The notes under the pieces are model-generated. The model was given only the letters and a program-made list of their open reading frames with translations. It was not told the origin of the DNA and made no database searches. Positions 56,776-64,000 of a DNA stretch of 64,000 nucleotides are shown in pieces. Source of the stretch: Legionella busanensis. Lineage in GTDB: Bacteria; Pseudomonadota; Gammaproteobacteria; Legionellales; Legionellaceae. Position numbers and translations under genes: made by a program. Each line of letters starts with the position of its first letter. Position 1 is the stretch's first letter. The stretch is from NCBI RefSeq assembly GCF_900461525.1, contig NZ_UGOD01000001.1, forward strand, positions 3,268,001 to 3,332,000. Reading direction: 5' to 3'.

Positions 56776-56954
56776 ACAAAACTCAAGTGAATAAGAATAA
56801 AATATTTATTTAAAAAAACTATTTGCTTTTCGATGCTTAAACCATTGCATGATATTGTATTAGTTTAATTACTGATGCCATGGTGTTTATATGGTTATAC
56901 AATGAATCAAGAAGTTGGAGTTATTATCAAAAGAATATCTGAGTTTAAATTATA

Positions 56955-58133
56955 ATGATGATCTTATCCTTTTATTGGCATTTGTTGTTATTATTGCTTA
57001 TTGTGACAATAGGCAATATATATAGTTTGTTCAAAATTGTTCAATTTCGCCTATCAATAAAGCGCCTAGAAAAGCGATGTACTAATTCTTCTCGTGTATG
57101 GCCTAAGGTATCTATTATTGTCCCTTTTCATAATGAACAACAACATTTAGAGAGTGCTATGAGGTCTTTGTGCTCTTTAGATTATGCTAACTATGAGGTT
57201 ATTGCCGTTGATGACCGTTCTACCGATTTTAGTTATAAAATAGCAAGTCAAATAGCTAACAAAAATCCATGTCTAAAATTGATAAAGGTAGAAACCTTAC
57301 CCTTTAATTGGCTAGGTAAGCCTCATGCCTTACATCAAGGTTTGAAACATGCAACAGGCGATTATATTGTGTTTACTGATGCCGATGTAAATTTCAAACC
57401 GTCTACCCTTACCAAAGCAATAGATTACATGCTGGCTGAAAATTTAGGGCACTTAACGTTATCACCAAAAATTGAAGTAACCCATTTCAGCATGAAATTA
57501 TTTATGCCTTTTTTACTTTGTATCATGTTTCTTTCTATGATGCCTTGGCGAATTAAAAGTATTAACCCTAAAGATGCGATAGGCATAGGAGCCTTTAATT
57601 GTATAAGTCGAGAGACACTTAACCTAATTGGCGGAGTAAAGTCCGTAGCCTTAAATCCGATTGATGATGTTGGCTTGGCATGTCGAATTAAGCAATACTC
57701 AGTCAAACAGGGCATCGCAGATGCAGGATTTTTATTAACCCTTTCTTGGTATGAAACAATTAAGGCGTGTAAAATTGGATTTGAAAAAAATATCTTTGCC
57801 TTCTTTAATTTTAGTCTTATTAAATCAGTGATGGCATTACTTAGCTTGGCAACGTTTATATTTTTGCCATTATTTGGCTTAACTATTTTTAATAGCTTAA
57901 CTTATCTATTAAGTAGTATATCAATCATCAGTATGGTTCTTGCTATCATGCTAAGTTGTCATCAATTGAACCTACCAAAAATCTACGCTCTCAGTTACCC
58001 ACTAGCTGCTCTGATAACTTTATATATAGTTATACGCTCTGTCAGTTTATGTATTTTAAGGCAAGGTATATATTGGGGCGGAAAGTTTTTTTCATTAAAA
58101 AAACTTATTACTTTTTATAAGTTAAATAACTAG
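56955..58133 (+). CDS. Membrane GT2 glycosyltransferase (HpnB/CrtQ-like)
   Basis: 392 residues. One N-terminal membrane helix, then a GT2 domain: VSIIVPFHNEQQHLESAM, AVDDRSTD and FTDADVNF, with the IDDVGLACRIK acceptor loop. Several C-terminal membrane segments follow, and the tail RQGIYWGGKFFSLKKL resembles the RG(I/V)xWRGxxYxL motif of carotenoid/hopanoid-associated glycosyltransferases. The acceptor is uncertain. It is unlike the processive BcsA type at 36585 because it lacks QxxRW. Confidence 0.83.
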   Translation: MMILSFYWHLLLLLLIVTIGNIYSLFKIVQFRLSIKRLEKRCTNSSRVWPKVSIIVPFHNEQQHLESAMRSLCSLDYANYEVIAVDDRSTDFSYKIASQIANKNPCLKLIKVETLPFNWLGKPHALHQGLKHATGDYIVFTDADVNFKPSTLTKAIDYMLAENLGHLTLSPKIEVTHFSMKLFMPFLLCIMFLSMMPWRIKSINPKDAIGIGAFNCISRETLNLIGGVKSVALNPIDDVGLACRIKQYSVKQGIADAGFLLTLSWYETIKACKIGFEKNIFAFFNFSLIKSVMALLSLATFIFLPLFGLTIFNSLTYLLSSISIISMVLAIMLSCHQLNLPKIYALSYPLAALITLYIVIRSVSLCILRQGIYWGGKFFSLKKLITFYKLNN

Positions 58134-58138
58134 CGACG

Positions 58139-58633
58139 TTAGCATTGAAATGGATACATTTTAATAAATTCCCATGGTCCATCTAAGTACCGCCATAAAT
58201 TTAAGCCAATAATATTTCCATATAAAGGGATACTCTGCGTATAAAGTGCCTGATTTAATAACTTAGCCTCTTCTATAGAAACTTTATTTTGTATAGTAAC
58301 ATGGGGTTGCCAGGTTTGTTTATCTTGAGAAATTAACCAAGTACTCCACGCTTTACGAAGCTGTAAAAATAACGTTTGATCAAAGTCTAAAGAATAAGCA
58401 TTGCCCCTACCTAAAAATTTTATCCCTGATATAGTTACCGGTACACAAACGTTATCCGATGTAATTTCATTGAGCTTAGTATTAATTTTAACGAAGTATT
58501 TTTCCGGAAGTTGATGAAAAACACTCACATGAGCTGGAACTTTATTTAAATGGAAAGGGTAATGCTGCCGACGTTGTTGTTCAAAGAAATTTTGTAGCGT
58601 TGAATTGAATTCTAATGTTAAAATAAATGACAT
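58139..58633 (-). CDS. 2H phosphoesterase superfamily protein (2'-5' RNA ligase-like)
   Basis: 164 residues with the two HxTx-type motifs of the 2H family: HVSVF near residue 35 and HVTIQN near residue 110. It likely acts on cyclic phosphodiesters or RNA ends in the cytosol, but the substrate is not given by sequence. It is convergent with the glycosyltransferase, five bases apart. Confidence 0.83.
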   Translation of the reverse strand: MSFILTLEFNSTLQNFFEQQRRQHYPFHLNKVPAHVSVFHQLPEKYFVKINTKLNEITSDNVCVPVTISGIKFLGRGNAYSLDFDQTLFLQLRKAWSTWLISQDKQTWQPHVTIQNKVSIEEAKLLNQALYTQSIPLYGNIIGLNLWRYLDGPWEFIKMYPFQC

Positions 58634-59160
58634 AAGTCGCTTCAGATTAGTTATTGTTAGTTGATATTATGTAGTTTTTTTTCTAAAATCATAAATAATG
58701 AAATTTTTAACTAGCTAATAATCTTATTAATTCCAAAATACCTTCATTAGTAAATATACTCAGCAATAACTGTTACAAATGCTCAGGTAAATGTCTAAGA
58801 AATAATTTAGAATAAACAGCTGGACTACACAGCTAAGATCTACCCAAAAATTAATATCTTGCAAATTAAATTTTTGAAACAAAGCCTAGCGCTATCAGGC
58901 ACCTAACAAAGCATTTCAGTATCTGAAAATACATAACTTTAAAATATTGTCACTTTTTTATAAAGCTCTTTTTATATGGACGATGTTGATATCCTTAAAC
59001 GATTGAGCAAAAAAATTACTCAATAAATATCATTATCAGTTTAGACCCTATATACGGTAAAACCCAAGCTACATAATATTTGGTTAATGAAATTTGTATA
59101 TAATATATACATATATGCAAAAATCTTTTATTTGCCTAGCGCGTTGAATGAGGAGTTAGT
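58634..59160. other. 527-bp AT-rich intergenic region
   Basis: Upstream of both the 2H gene and the protease-like gene, so it must hold their promoters. A TATAAT at 59099-59104 is a possible -10 for the gene at 59161, but no -35 at standard spacing was found. No repeats, RNA genes or coding frames were recognised. Confidence 0.5.
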
Positions 59161-60396
59161 ATGCCCTACAACACCAGTCAGTTAGAAAAAGAACGTGAAA
59201 AGAAAGAGGCATTATATTACATTAATCTGCTCATTAAGTTAATAAGTGAACAAGCTTTTTTTCGGCTTCAAGAGCTCCAAAAACGGCCTGAAGAAAAAGA
59301 AGAGGAAGCGAGAACGCTTGAGAAAAATATTAACCATTGTTTAACTTTATTAGCCTCTGTGAAAAGTAAGATTAAGGATCAGGGCCCTTCTTCAGTGACT
59401 GACTATCTGATTACTTCTGCAATATCACATCTTGCTAACAGTTTGCCACCAGAATCTGTGAGTAATATAGTTACTCAATTAAATACTGTCAAAATTAATG
59501 AATCTAAGACTCATAATATCAGCAAGCAGACAGACTCTTCAACCACTGATACTGCAAAAACTCATCAATCTAAGACTCACAACGTCAGTAAGCAGGCTGA
59601 CTCTTCCCCCACTGATACTGCAAAAATTAGTGAATCTAAGACTCACAATGTAAGTAAACAGGCAAACTCTTCACCCACTAATCCCGATTTTCCTCGTTTA
59701 CTATCAACTATAAGAGCTACCTTTTCTCATGAAATTTCTCTGAAACTTCCTCCTAAACCGCTTGAAAAACAAGTGGTTATTGACTTTGCGGCAGATAAGC
59801 CTGTTTATAGCGATTATGGAGTAAAATGCGCTCAACGATTAGGGGCAAATTTAATTCAAAGTCAACCAGATAATTTTTCCGCGGTTAATGAAAAATTTTC
59901 CATTTCTGAGGGTACTATTTTAACCTTAATTGGCCATTGTTCTCGTGGCTCAAATCATTTATCAGATAACTCTGGAAGAAGAATACGCGCAGCAGAAATT
60001 GCGGAACAAATATATATCAACATGAAAACAAACAACACGCCATTTGAGACGCCTTTCACTATCGATTTGATAGCCTGCCAGGCAGCAAGTTCCACAGCTA
60101 AACGACCTGCTTTTGCTCAACTTCTCGTAGACGAATTATCTAAGCGTGGTATTAAAAATGCAAAAGTTATCGCAAGTCCAACTATCATGACGACTACACC
60201 TGATGGCAGGCAAGCAAATCTTAGTAGGGAAGAAGATCAAAAAATGTCAGCGCAATTACAGGGTGTACAACAGCATGAGGTAAATAGTTGTTTTAAGTCT
60301 GGCGGTACTGCTTCTTTCTTTAAAGATACAATGCGACAATTACGCGAACCCGGTTTAAAGGTAGAAAAACAAACTTTTACTAGCAAACCTAGTTAG
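59161..60396 (+). CDS. Candidate clan CD (caspase-fold) cysteine protease, effector-like
   Basis: 411 residues. A helical/coiled N-terminus (1-105) is followed by three 22-residue repeats (about 112-176, core ESKTHNVSKQADSSPTDTAK) and a C-terminal domain with the clan CD pattern: a strand ending in His259 (TLIGHCSRG) and a second strand ending in Cys306 (IDLIACQAA), as in C80-type self-processing proteases and other caspase-like folds. No signal peptide is present. GAGGAG precedes the ATG. The combination suggests a translocated effector; catalysis is inferred from two residues only. Confidence 0.7.
   Translation: MPYNTSQLEKEREKKEALYYINLLIKLISEQAFFRLQELQKRPEEKEEEARTLEKNINHCLTLLASVKSKIKDQGPSSVTDYLITSAISHLANSLPPESVSNIVTQLNTVKINESKTHNISKQTDSSTTDTAKTHQSKTHNVSKQADSSPTDTAKISESKTHNVSKQANSSPTNPDFPRLLSTIRATFSHEISLKLPPKPLEKQVVIDFAADKPVYSDYGVKCAQRLGANLIQSQPDNFSAVNEKFSISEGTILTLIGHCSRGSNHLSDNSGRRIRAAEIAEQIYINMKTNNTPFETPFTIDLIACQAASSTAKRPAFAQLLVDELSKRGIKNAKVIASPTIMTTTPDGRQANLSREEDQKMSAQLQGVQQHEVNSCFKSGGTASFFKDTMRQLREPGLKVEKQTFTSKPS
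59501..59690 (+). repeat. Three 66-bp in-frame tandem repeats
   Basis: The unit starts at 59501, 59567 and 59633 (AATCTAAGACTCA), giving three 22-residue repeats within the protease-like gene. They are diverged by several bases each, so they are not a very recent expansion. Confidence 0.85.
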
Positions 60397-60465
60397 GAAC
60401 TTGCCCATATGGAATTAGATCTCAATAGAAAGGAAAGTATAGAATAACCAGAAAAATGGTATGTT

Positions 60466-61569
60466 TTATATGGATTTATCTAAAAAACTAAAAAGTTTTT
60501 CCATTGCTATTTTAAAGTGTGTAGGATCCACGCCAAGCCGCATTCTGAAATAACCGGGTAAATCAAAACACTCGCCTGGTAGTATAGAAACACCTGTTTT
60601 ATTAACTAATTTTTCCGCAAAACTATAAGAATCATTGGTAAAATTTAGTTTCGGAAAAGCAATTGTTCCTGCGTTTGGTTCAATCCAATCTATATATTGG
60701 GAATAATTTTTTTGATATTGTTTAAATAATGTTTTATTTATTACAATCCACTGTTTAACTTTTTGAGTCAAAACCGTATGATTTTTTATAATTTCATAAG
60801 CAAGATAATCGGCTCCCTTAAATAGTGAGTGTGTTGTTAAACACTTAAAAGCTAAACAACGATCTAAGATTTCTTGCCGCGCTATCATCCACCCCACTCT
60901 TAAACCGACACAACCATAACATTTACCAATAGAGCCTAATCCAATCACTCGAGGAGAAAAATTAACAAATGAAGGAACAGTATCATTGTCATTATGCGGC
61001 AGTAACCTATAATGCTCATCAACTACAACATCACAATCATAAATTTCTGAGATATTTAGTAATTCTTCAAACTCTTGCTGCGAATAAGTTATACCTGTTG
61101 GATTGTGTGGAGAATTGATTAGAATCGTTCGTGTTTTTTTATCTATATTTTTTTTGATTTGCGAAAGAGGCAATCTAAACTCTGTCTCAGGAGAAAGTGC
61201 AACTTTGCGTACTTCAAATCCTACAGCTTGAGGAACATCATATAAAGAATGGAAGACTGGCACCGTTACAATAACATTTGAGCCCGGAGAAAACTGGGTA
61301 CTAAAATAAAGTAGTATCGCTTCAATCATTCCTGTAGTTACAAGAATATTGTCAGCTGAAATCTGCTGATATAATTTACTAATTTCATTTCGAAGCTGGA
61401 AAGAGCCCTTGGTATCATTATGTTCGAAATCAATATTTAAAAAATCTTGAATTTTTTTAGTGGAGTCTAAAACATCTTCTACCCTTAGACTAGCAACATC
61501 ACTCTCACCAAGATTATAAGGTGCCTTAAGATAAGTATCTAACCATTTGTACAATAAACTCAATTCCAT
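60466..61569 (-). CDS. PLP-dependent class I/II aminotransferase-like enzyme
   Basis: 367 residues of fold-type I aminotransferase. ILVTTGMIEAILLYF, INSPHNPTG, DEHYR and the PLP-binding Lys in GSIGKCYGCVGLRVGW are all present. The GKCYG-VGLRVGW block and overall size are like VioD-type (capreomycidine synthase) and MalY-like members, so the reaction may not be simple transamination. The ATG at 61569 follows GAGGA; a TTG two codons earlier is less likely. It lies 15 bases after the desaturase stop, so the two are co-transcribed. Confidence 0.85.
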   Translation of the reverse strand: MELSLLYKWLDTYLKAPYNLGESDVASLRVEDVLDSTKKIQDFLNIDFEHNDTKGSFQLRNEISKLYQQISADNILVTTGMIEAILLYFSTQFSPGSNVIVTVPVFHSLYDVPQAVGFEVRKVALSPETEFRLPLSQIKKNIDKKTRTILINSPHNPTGITYSQQEFEELLNISEIYDCDVVVDEHYRLLPHNDNDTVPSFVNFSPRVIGLGSIGKCYGCVGLRVGWMIARQEILDRCLAFKCLTTHSLFKGADYLAYEIIKNHTVLTQKVKQWIVINKTLFKQYQKNYSQYIDWIEPNAGTIAFPKLNFTNDSYSFAEKLVNKTGVSILPGECFDLPGYFRMRLGVDPTHFKIAMEKLFSFLDKSI

Positions 61570-61584
61570 ATGCAAATCCTCTTA

Positions 61585-62592
61585 TTAATTGTTTTCTCTT
61601 AAATTCCTATTAACATTAACTTTTTCACCACTAGAATACTCTTTTAACAAATTAAACACAGTAGGCTTATTATTTGACGAAATGAAAATTCCTCCCATAT
61701 CAGCGTTTAACTTGGCATACCTCTCATCTTTTAGCAAAATCGCATGTAATTTTTTAAGTTTCCAAAAAGGTACCTTTGGAAAAAGATGATGTGCTAGATG
61801 TAAAGTTTCTCCATGAATACCAGTAAAAAAGTACTCCAACCAATGACTATTTCGATTACGAGTCATATATAAATCAGTGCCGTTTCCCATTAAAGGTGCA
61901 TGCTCTGCTAACTCAATAAACCAATTAATTAATTGAAAGGCAGTAAATAAAGGAATAAACCAAAATAAAAATAAAATGGTTAAGTAGCCACTCTTATAAC
62001 ACACTACAAAAATAATAGACCAATAAACTCCCAATATTAACAACTCTAATTTTTCTGATGCTACTTTACCCGTGTACAATCTTGATTTTATCGAAAAATA
62101 AAGATGGCTGGGGACTGTAAATTTCAAACAGGGTATAAGAAAAAGCTGCCGTAAATATTGATTCGAAGACAGCTTGGAATTATAAACGCCTTTTTGCAAC
62201 ATATAGCGGTAATCATCATCGCTCTCAGGATCGCCAAAATTACCATGGTGCAACCGCAAATGAGTATCTTTATAAGCTGAGTAAGTATGTAGAATAAGAT
62301 GTCCGCTTAAGAAGGTGCCTAAAAACAGGTTAAGTAATTTGTTTTGGGCAATAGAATTATGTGAGGCCTCATGTAGAATGGTGGCCAGAGCACGTTGCCG
62401 TGAACCAATGATAAGAATAGCTAAAGGATATAAAAGATAATTGGAGTAAAGCGTTAAGATAATTGTAATAGCAATTACTGTATAATCATATGAGACTGCG
62501 ATTAGACCATGATAATTATCAAATTGGTATAATTTATTAATATCAGCACGAACCTCAGGTGAAAAAATATAGCGCTTGCAAAAACTTCTCAT
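61585..62592 (-). CDS. Membrane fatty-acid desaturase-like protein
   Basis: 335 residues with four or five membrane segments and the three His boxes of integral-membrane di-iron desaturases/hydroxylases: HEASH at 74-78, HLRLHH at 111-116 and HLAHH at 265-269. It could act on a fatty acyl chain or on another substrate; the family includes hydroxylases. It is in a co-directional group with an aminotransferase and an NspC-like decarboxylase. Confidence 0.85.
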   Translation of the reverse strand: MRSFCKRYIFSPEVRADINKLYQFDNYHGLIAVSYDYTVIAITIILTLYSNYLLYPLAILIIGSRQRALATILHEASHNSIAQNKLLNLFLGTFLSGHLILHTYSAYKDTHLRLHHGNFGDPESDDDYRYMLQKGVYNSKLSSNQYLRQLFLIPCLKFTVPSHLYFSIKSRLYTGKVASEKLELLILGVYWSIIFVVCYKSGYLTILFLFWFIPLFTAFQLINWFIELAEHAPLMGNGTDLYMTRNRNSHWLEYFFTGIHGETLHLAHHLFPKVPFWKLKKLHAILLKDERYAKLNADMGGIFISSNNKPTVFNLLKEYSSGEKVNVNRNLRENN

Positions 62593-62747
62593 ATTTATTC
62601 CTAAGTATTAACTCTCCCCTTACACTCCTTTAAATTTTTAAATCCCTTTATTAAGAAAGACAACTGTTAAGCATGTAGTACTAAGGTATAGCTTATGTAT
62701 AATTATTAGTCAAAATGATTTTTAAGCTCTCTATTTTCCTCAGCTGT

Positions 62748-63842
62748 TTAAGATTGGCTGTTTAAAAAATCCCTATAACTGAAGGTTTTGATAAGGTCTA
62801 TCTGACCATTTAATTGTTTTATAGCTATGGCAGGCATTCTTAAACCATTAAACCAGTTTTGTTTAACAATGGTATAACTTCCAGTATCTTTAAAGGAGAT
62901 GCGGCTTCCTGGCTTTAATTTTTCTTTAAAACTAAACTCACCAAAAATATCTCCGGCTAAACAGGAATTTCCAGCAAGAATATAAGTATAAGGGCCTTCA
63001 TTAGGCTCAATGTGAACAGGTATAGGGAAAGAAATAACTTCAGGCATATGCGCGTCTGCAGAGCAATCTAAAATAGCAATTTGTTTCCCATTTTCAATAA
63101 TATCCACAACCGTAGTCTCAAGGCTTACGACGTTATTAAGAACAGCCTGCCCTGGCTCTAGATAAATCTGAACCTGATATTTATCACTAAATTCTTTTAA
63201 ACGATCAGAAAATTTCTGAATTGGATATCCTTGATTAGTAAAGCTTATACCGCCACCTAAATCTATCCATTCAATACTATGCAATAAATGACTATATTTT
63301 TTTTCAATTAGAAGCAAAGATTCAGCAAATTTATCAAAGCTGTTATTTTCACAATGAATATGGAACATCAGCCCAGAAACATCATCTATGACCGATTCAA
63401 TATGATTGATATCACTTTCTCCAAGTCTACAATTGGGTCTGCACGTATTACTTAAATCATGAGGGGAAAAACTATAACCAGGATTTATTCTTAATCCTGT
63501 TATTTGCTTAGGAGACTGGTTTCTAAAATACTTGACTTGGCTGGCACTATTAAAGACAATTTTATCTGCATAATTAATAACTTGCTGAAAATCGTCTTCA
63601 CTATAAGCAACACTATAGGAAATACCCTCACCGCCAAACTTTTCATAACCAAGCCTTACCTCATAAGGAGAAGACGATGTGAAACCATCCATATGTTTAC
63701 TAATTATGTCAAATAAAGCCCATACAGAAAAAGTTTTTAAGGCAAATAAGAACTTAGCACCTGACTTTTCTCTTATTTGTTCGATAATTTTAAGGTTAGC
63801 TAAAAGCTTTGATACATCAATCAAATAAAAAGGGGGCTTCAC
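62748..63842 (-). CDS. NspC-like PLP decarboxylase (carboxynorspermidine decarboxylase family)
   Basis: 364 residues of alanine-racemase-fold decarboxylase. The PLP Lys is K36 in FALKTF. HIHCEN, the EWIDLGGGISF loop, EPGQAV and the catalytic Cys region with CSADAHMPE match NspC proteins. NspC makes norspermidine or spermidine from the carboxy form, but here it lacks its usual carboxynorspermidine dehydrogenase partner, so another amino-acid-derived substrate is possible. The start is GTG at 63842, with AGGAGA six bases before. It follows a partial gene in the same direction. Confidence 0.85.
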   Translation of the reverse strand: MKPPFYLIDVSKLLANLKIIEQIREKSGAKFLFALKTFSVWALFDIISKHMDGFTSSSPYEVRLGYEKFGGEGISYSVAYSEDDFQQVINYADKIVFNSASQVKYFRNQSPKQITGLRINPGYSFSPHDLSNTCRPNCRLGESDINHIESVIDDVSGLMFHIHCENNSFDKFAESLLLIEKKYSHLLHSIEWIDLGGGISFTNQGYPIQKFSDRLKEFSDKYQVQIYLEPGQAVLNNVVSLETTVVDIIENGKQIAILDCSADAHMPEVISFPIPVHIEPNEGPYTYILAGNSCLAGDIFGEFSFKEKLKPGSRISFKDTGSYTIVKQNWFNGLRMPAIAIKQLNGQIDLIKTFSYRDFLNSQS

Positions 63843-63873
63843 CTGTTTCTCCTAACTAAACTTAAATCTTAAG

Positions 63874-64000
63874 TTATTTTTTACTTATCAATAGCTTATC
63901 AATTAATCTTTGTGGCACTAATTTAATGAAAGGATAAATGACTTTTTCTGATGTTCTAAGCCAAGTAGAGATATCAGGATTGATTTCTGGTGAATAGCTA
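63874..64000 (-). CDS. 3' end of an unidentified gene (partial)
   Basis: The minus strand is open from the right edge to a TAA at 63874-63876, coding for 41 C-terminal residues (ending LVPQRLIDKLLISKK). The tail resembles the basic helical end of some short-chain dehydrogenases, but this is not enough to name it. It is co-directional with the NspC-like gene 31 bases downstream, so it probably belongs to the same cluster. Confidence 0.6.
   Translation of the reverse strand, partial: SYSPEINPDISTWLRTSEKVIYPFIKLVPQRLIDKLLISKK

Overview
The window reads as a chromosomal segment of a low-GC gammaproteobacterium of the Legionellaceae (Legionella or a close relative). This rests on gene content: a PlaC-type GDSL acyltransferase and a secreted T2 ribonuclease of the SrnL type, both known from Legionella, together with a eukaryotic-like tubulin-tyrosine-ligase protein, a large ankyrin-repeat protein and a caspase-fold-like protein, set among ordinary gammaproteobacterial housekeeping genes. 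No tRNA, rRNA, CRISPR array, IS transposase or prophage gene was seen.

Layout. 1-4 kb: the 3' end of an unidentified gene, rep helicase, hslO (Hsp33) and a conserved hypothetical. 4-6.8 kb: an accessory island formed by tandem duplication of a two-gene unit (TTL-like ligase plus a small coiled hypothetical), with one ligase copy reduced to a frameshifted remnant. 6.8-9 kb: benE transporter divergent from an XRE-cupin regulator, separated by a REP-type inverted pair and two perfect palindromic operators. 9-14.4 kb: an effector-like hydrophilic protein, then typA, nadK, recN. 14.5-20.5 kb: a giant Gly-rich autotransporter, a DUF2905 protein, a polysaccharide flippase, and an intergenic stretch with two perfect DnaA boxes. 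20.5-33 kb: tex-yciA-hypothetical operon, VOC protein, glmS, plaC, smpB, bcp, phoH-guaC.

33-43.3 kb is the most unusual part. A monoacylglycerol-lipase-like hydrolase is followed by a three-gene operon (a protein with two tandem zinc-ribbon/TackOD1-like modules and a degenerate GGDEF domain, a BcsA-like processive glycosyltransferase, and an HlyD-like membrane fusion protein) that looks like a signal-gated exopolysaccharide export system. Facing it is a 1441-residue protein that joins an N-terminal RelE/ParE-like domain, a UvrD-like SF1 helicase and about 12 ankyrin repeats.

43.4-54 kb: a GIN-domain lipoprotein, srnL, cspA, a VanX-type dipeptidase, and a complete seven-gene MoxR-DUF58-DUF4381-BatA-BatB-BatC-BatD operon with overlapping genes. 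54-60.4 kb: an SGNH hydrolase, a possible HEPN-like protein, a DusB-like enzyme, a membrane GT2 glycosyltransferase, a 2H phosphoesterase and a candidate clan CD (caspase-fold) cysteine protease. 60.4-64 kb: a co-directional cluster (PLP aminotransferase, fatty-acid desaturase, NspC-like decarboxylase, and the end of one more gene) that looks like a small-molecule biosynthetic locus running off the right edge.

All calls come from reading the sequence and recalling families; no database search was run.
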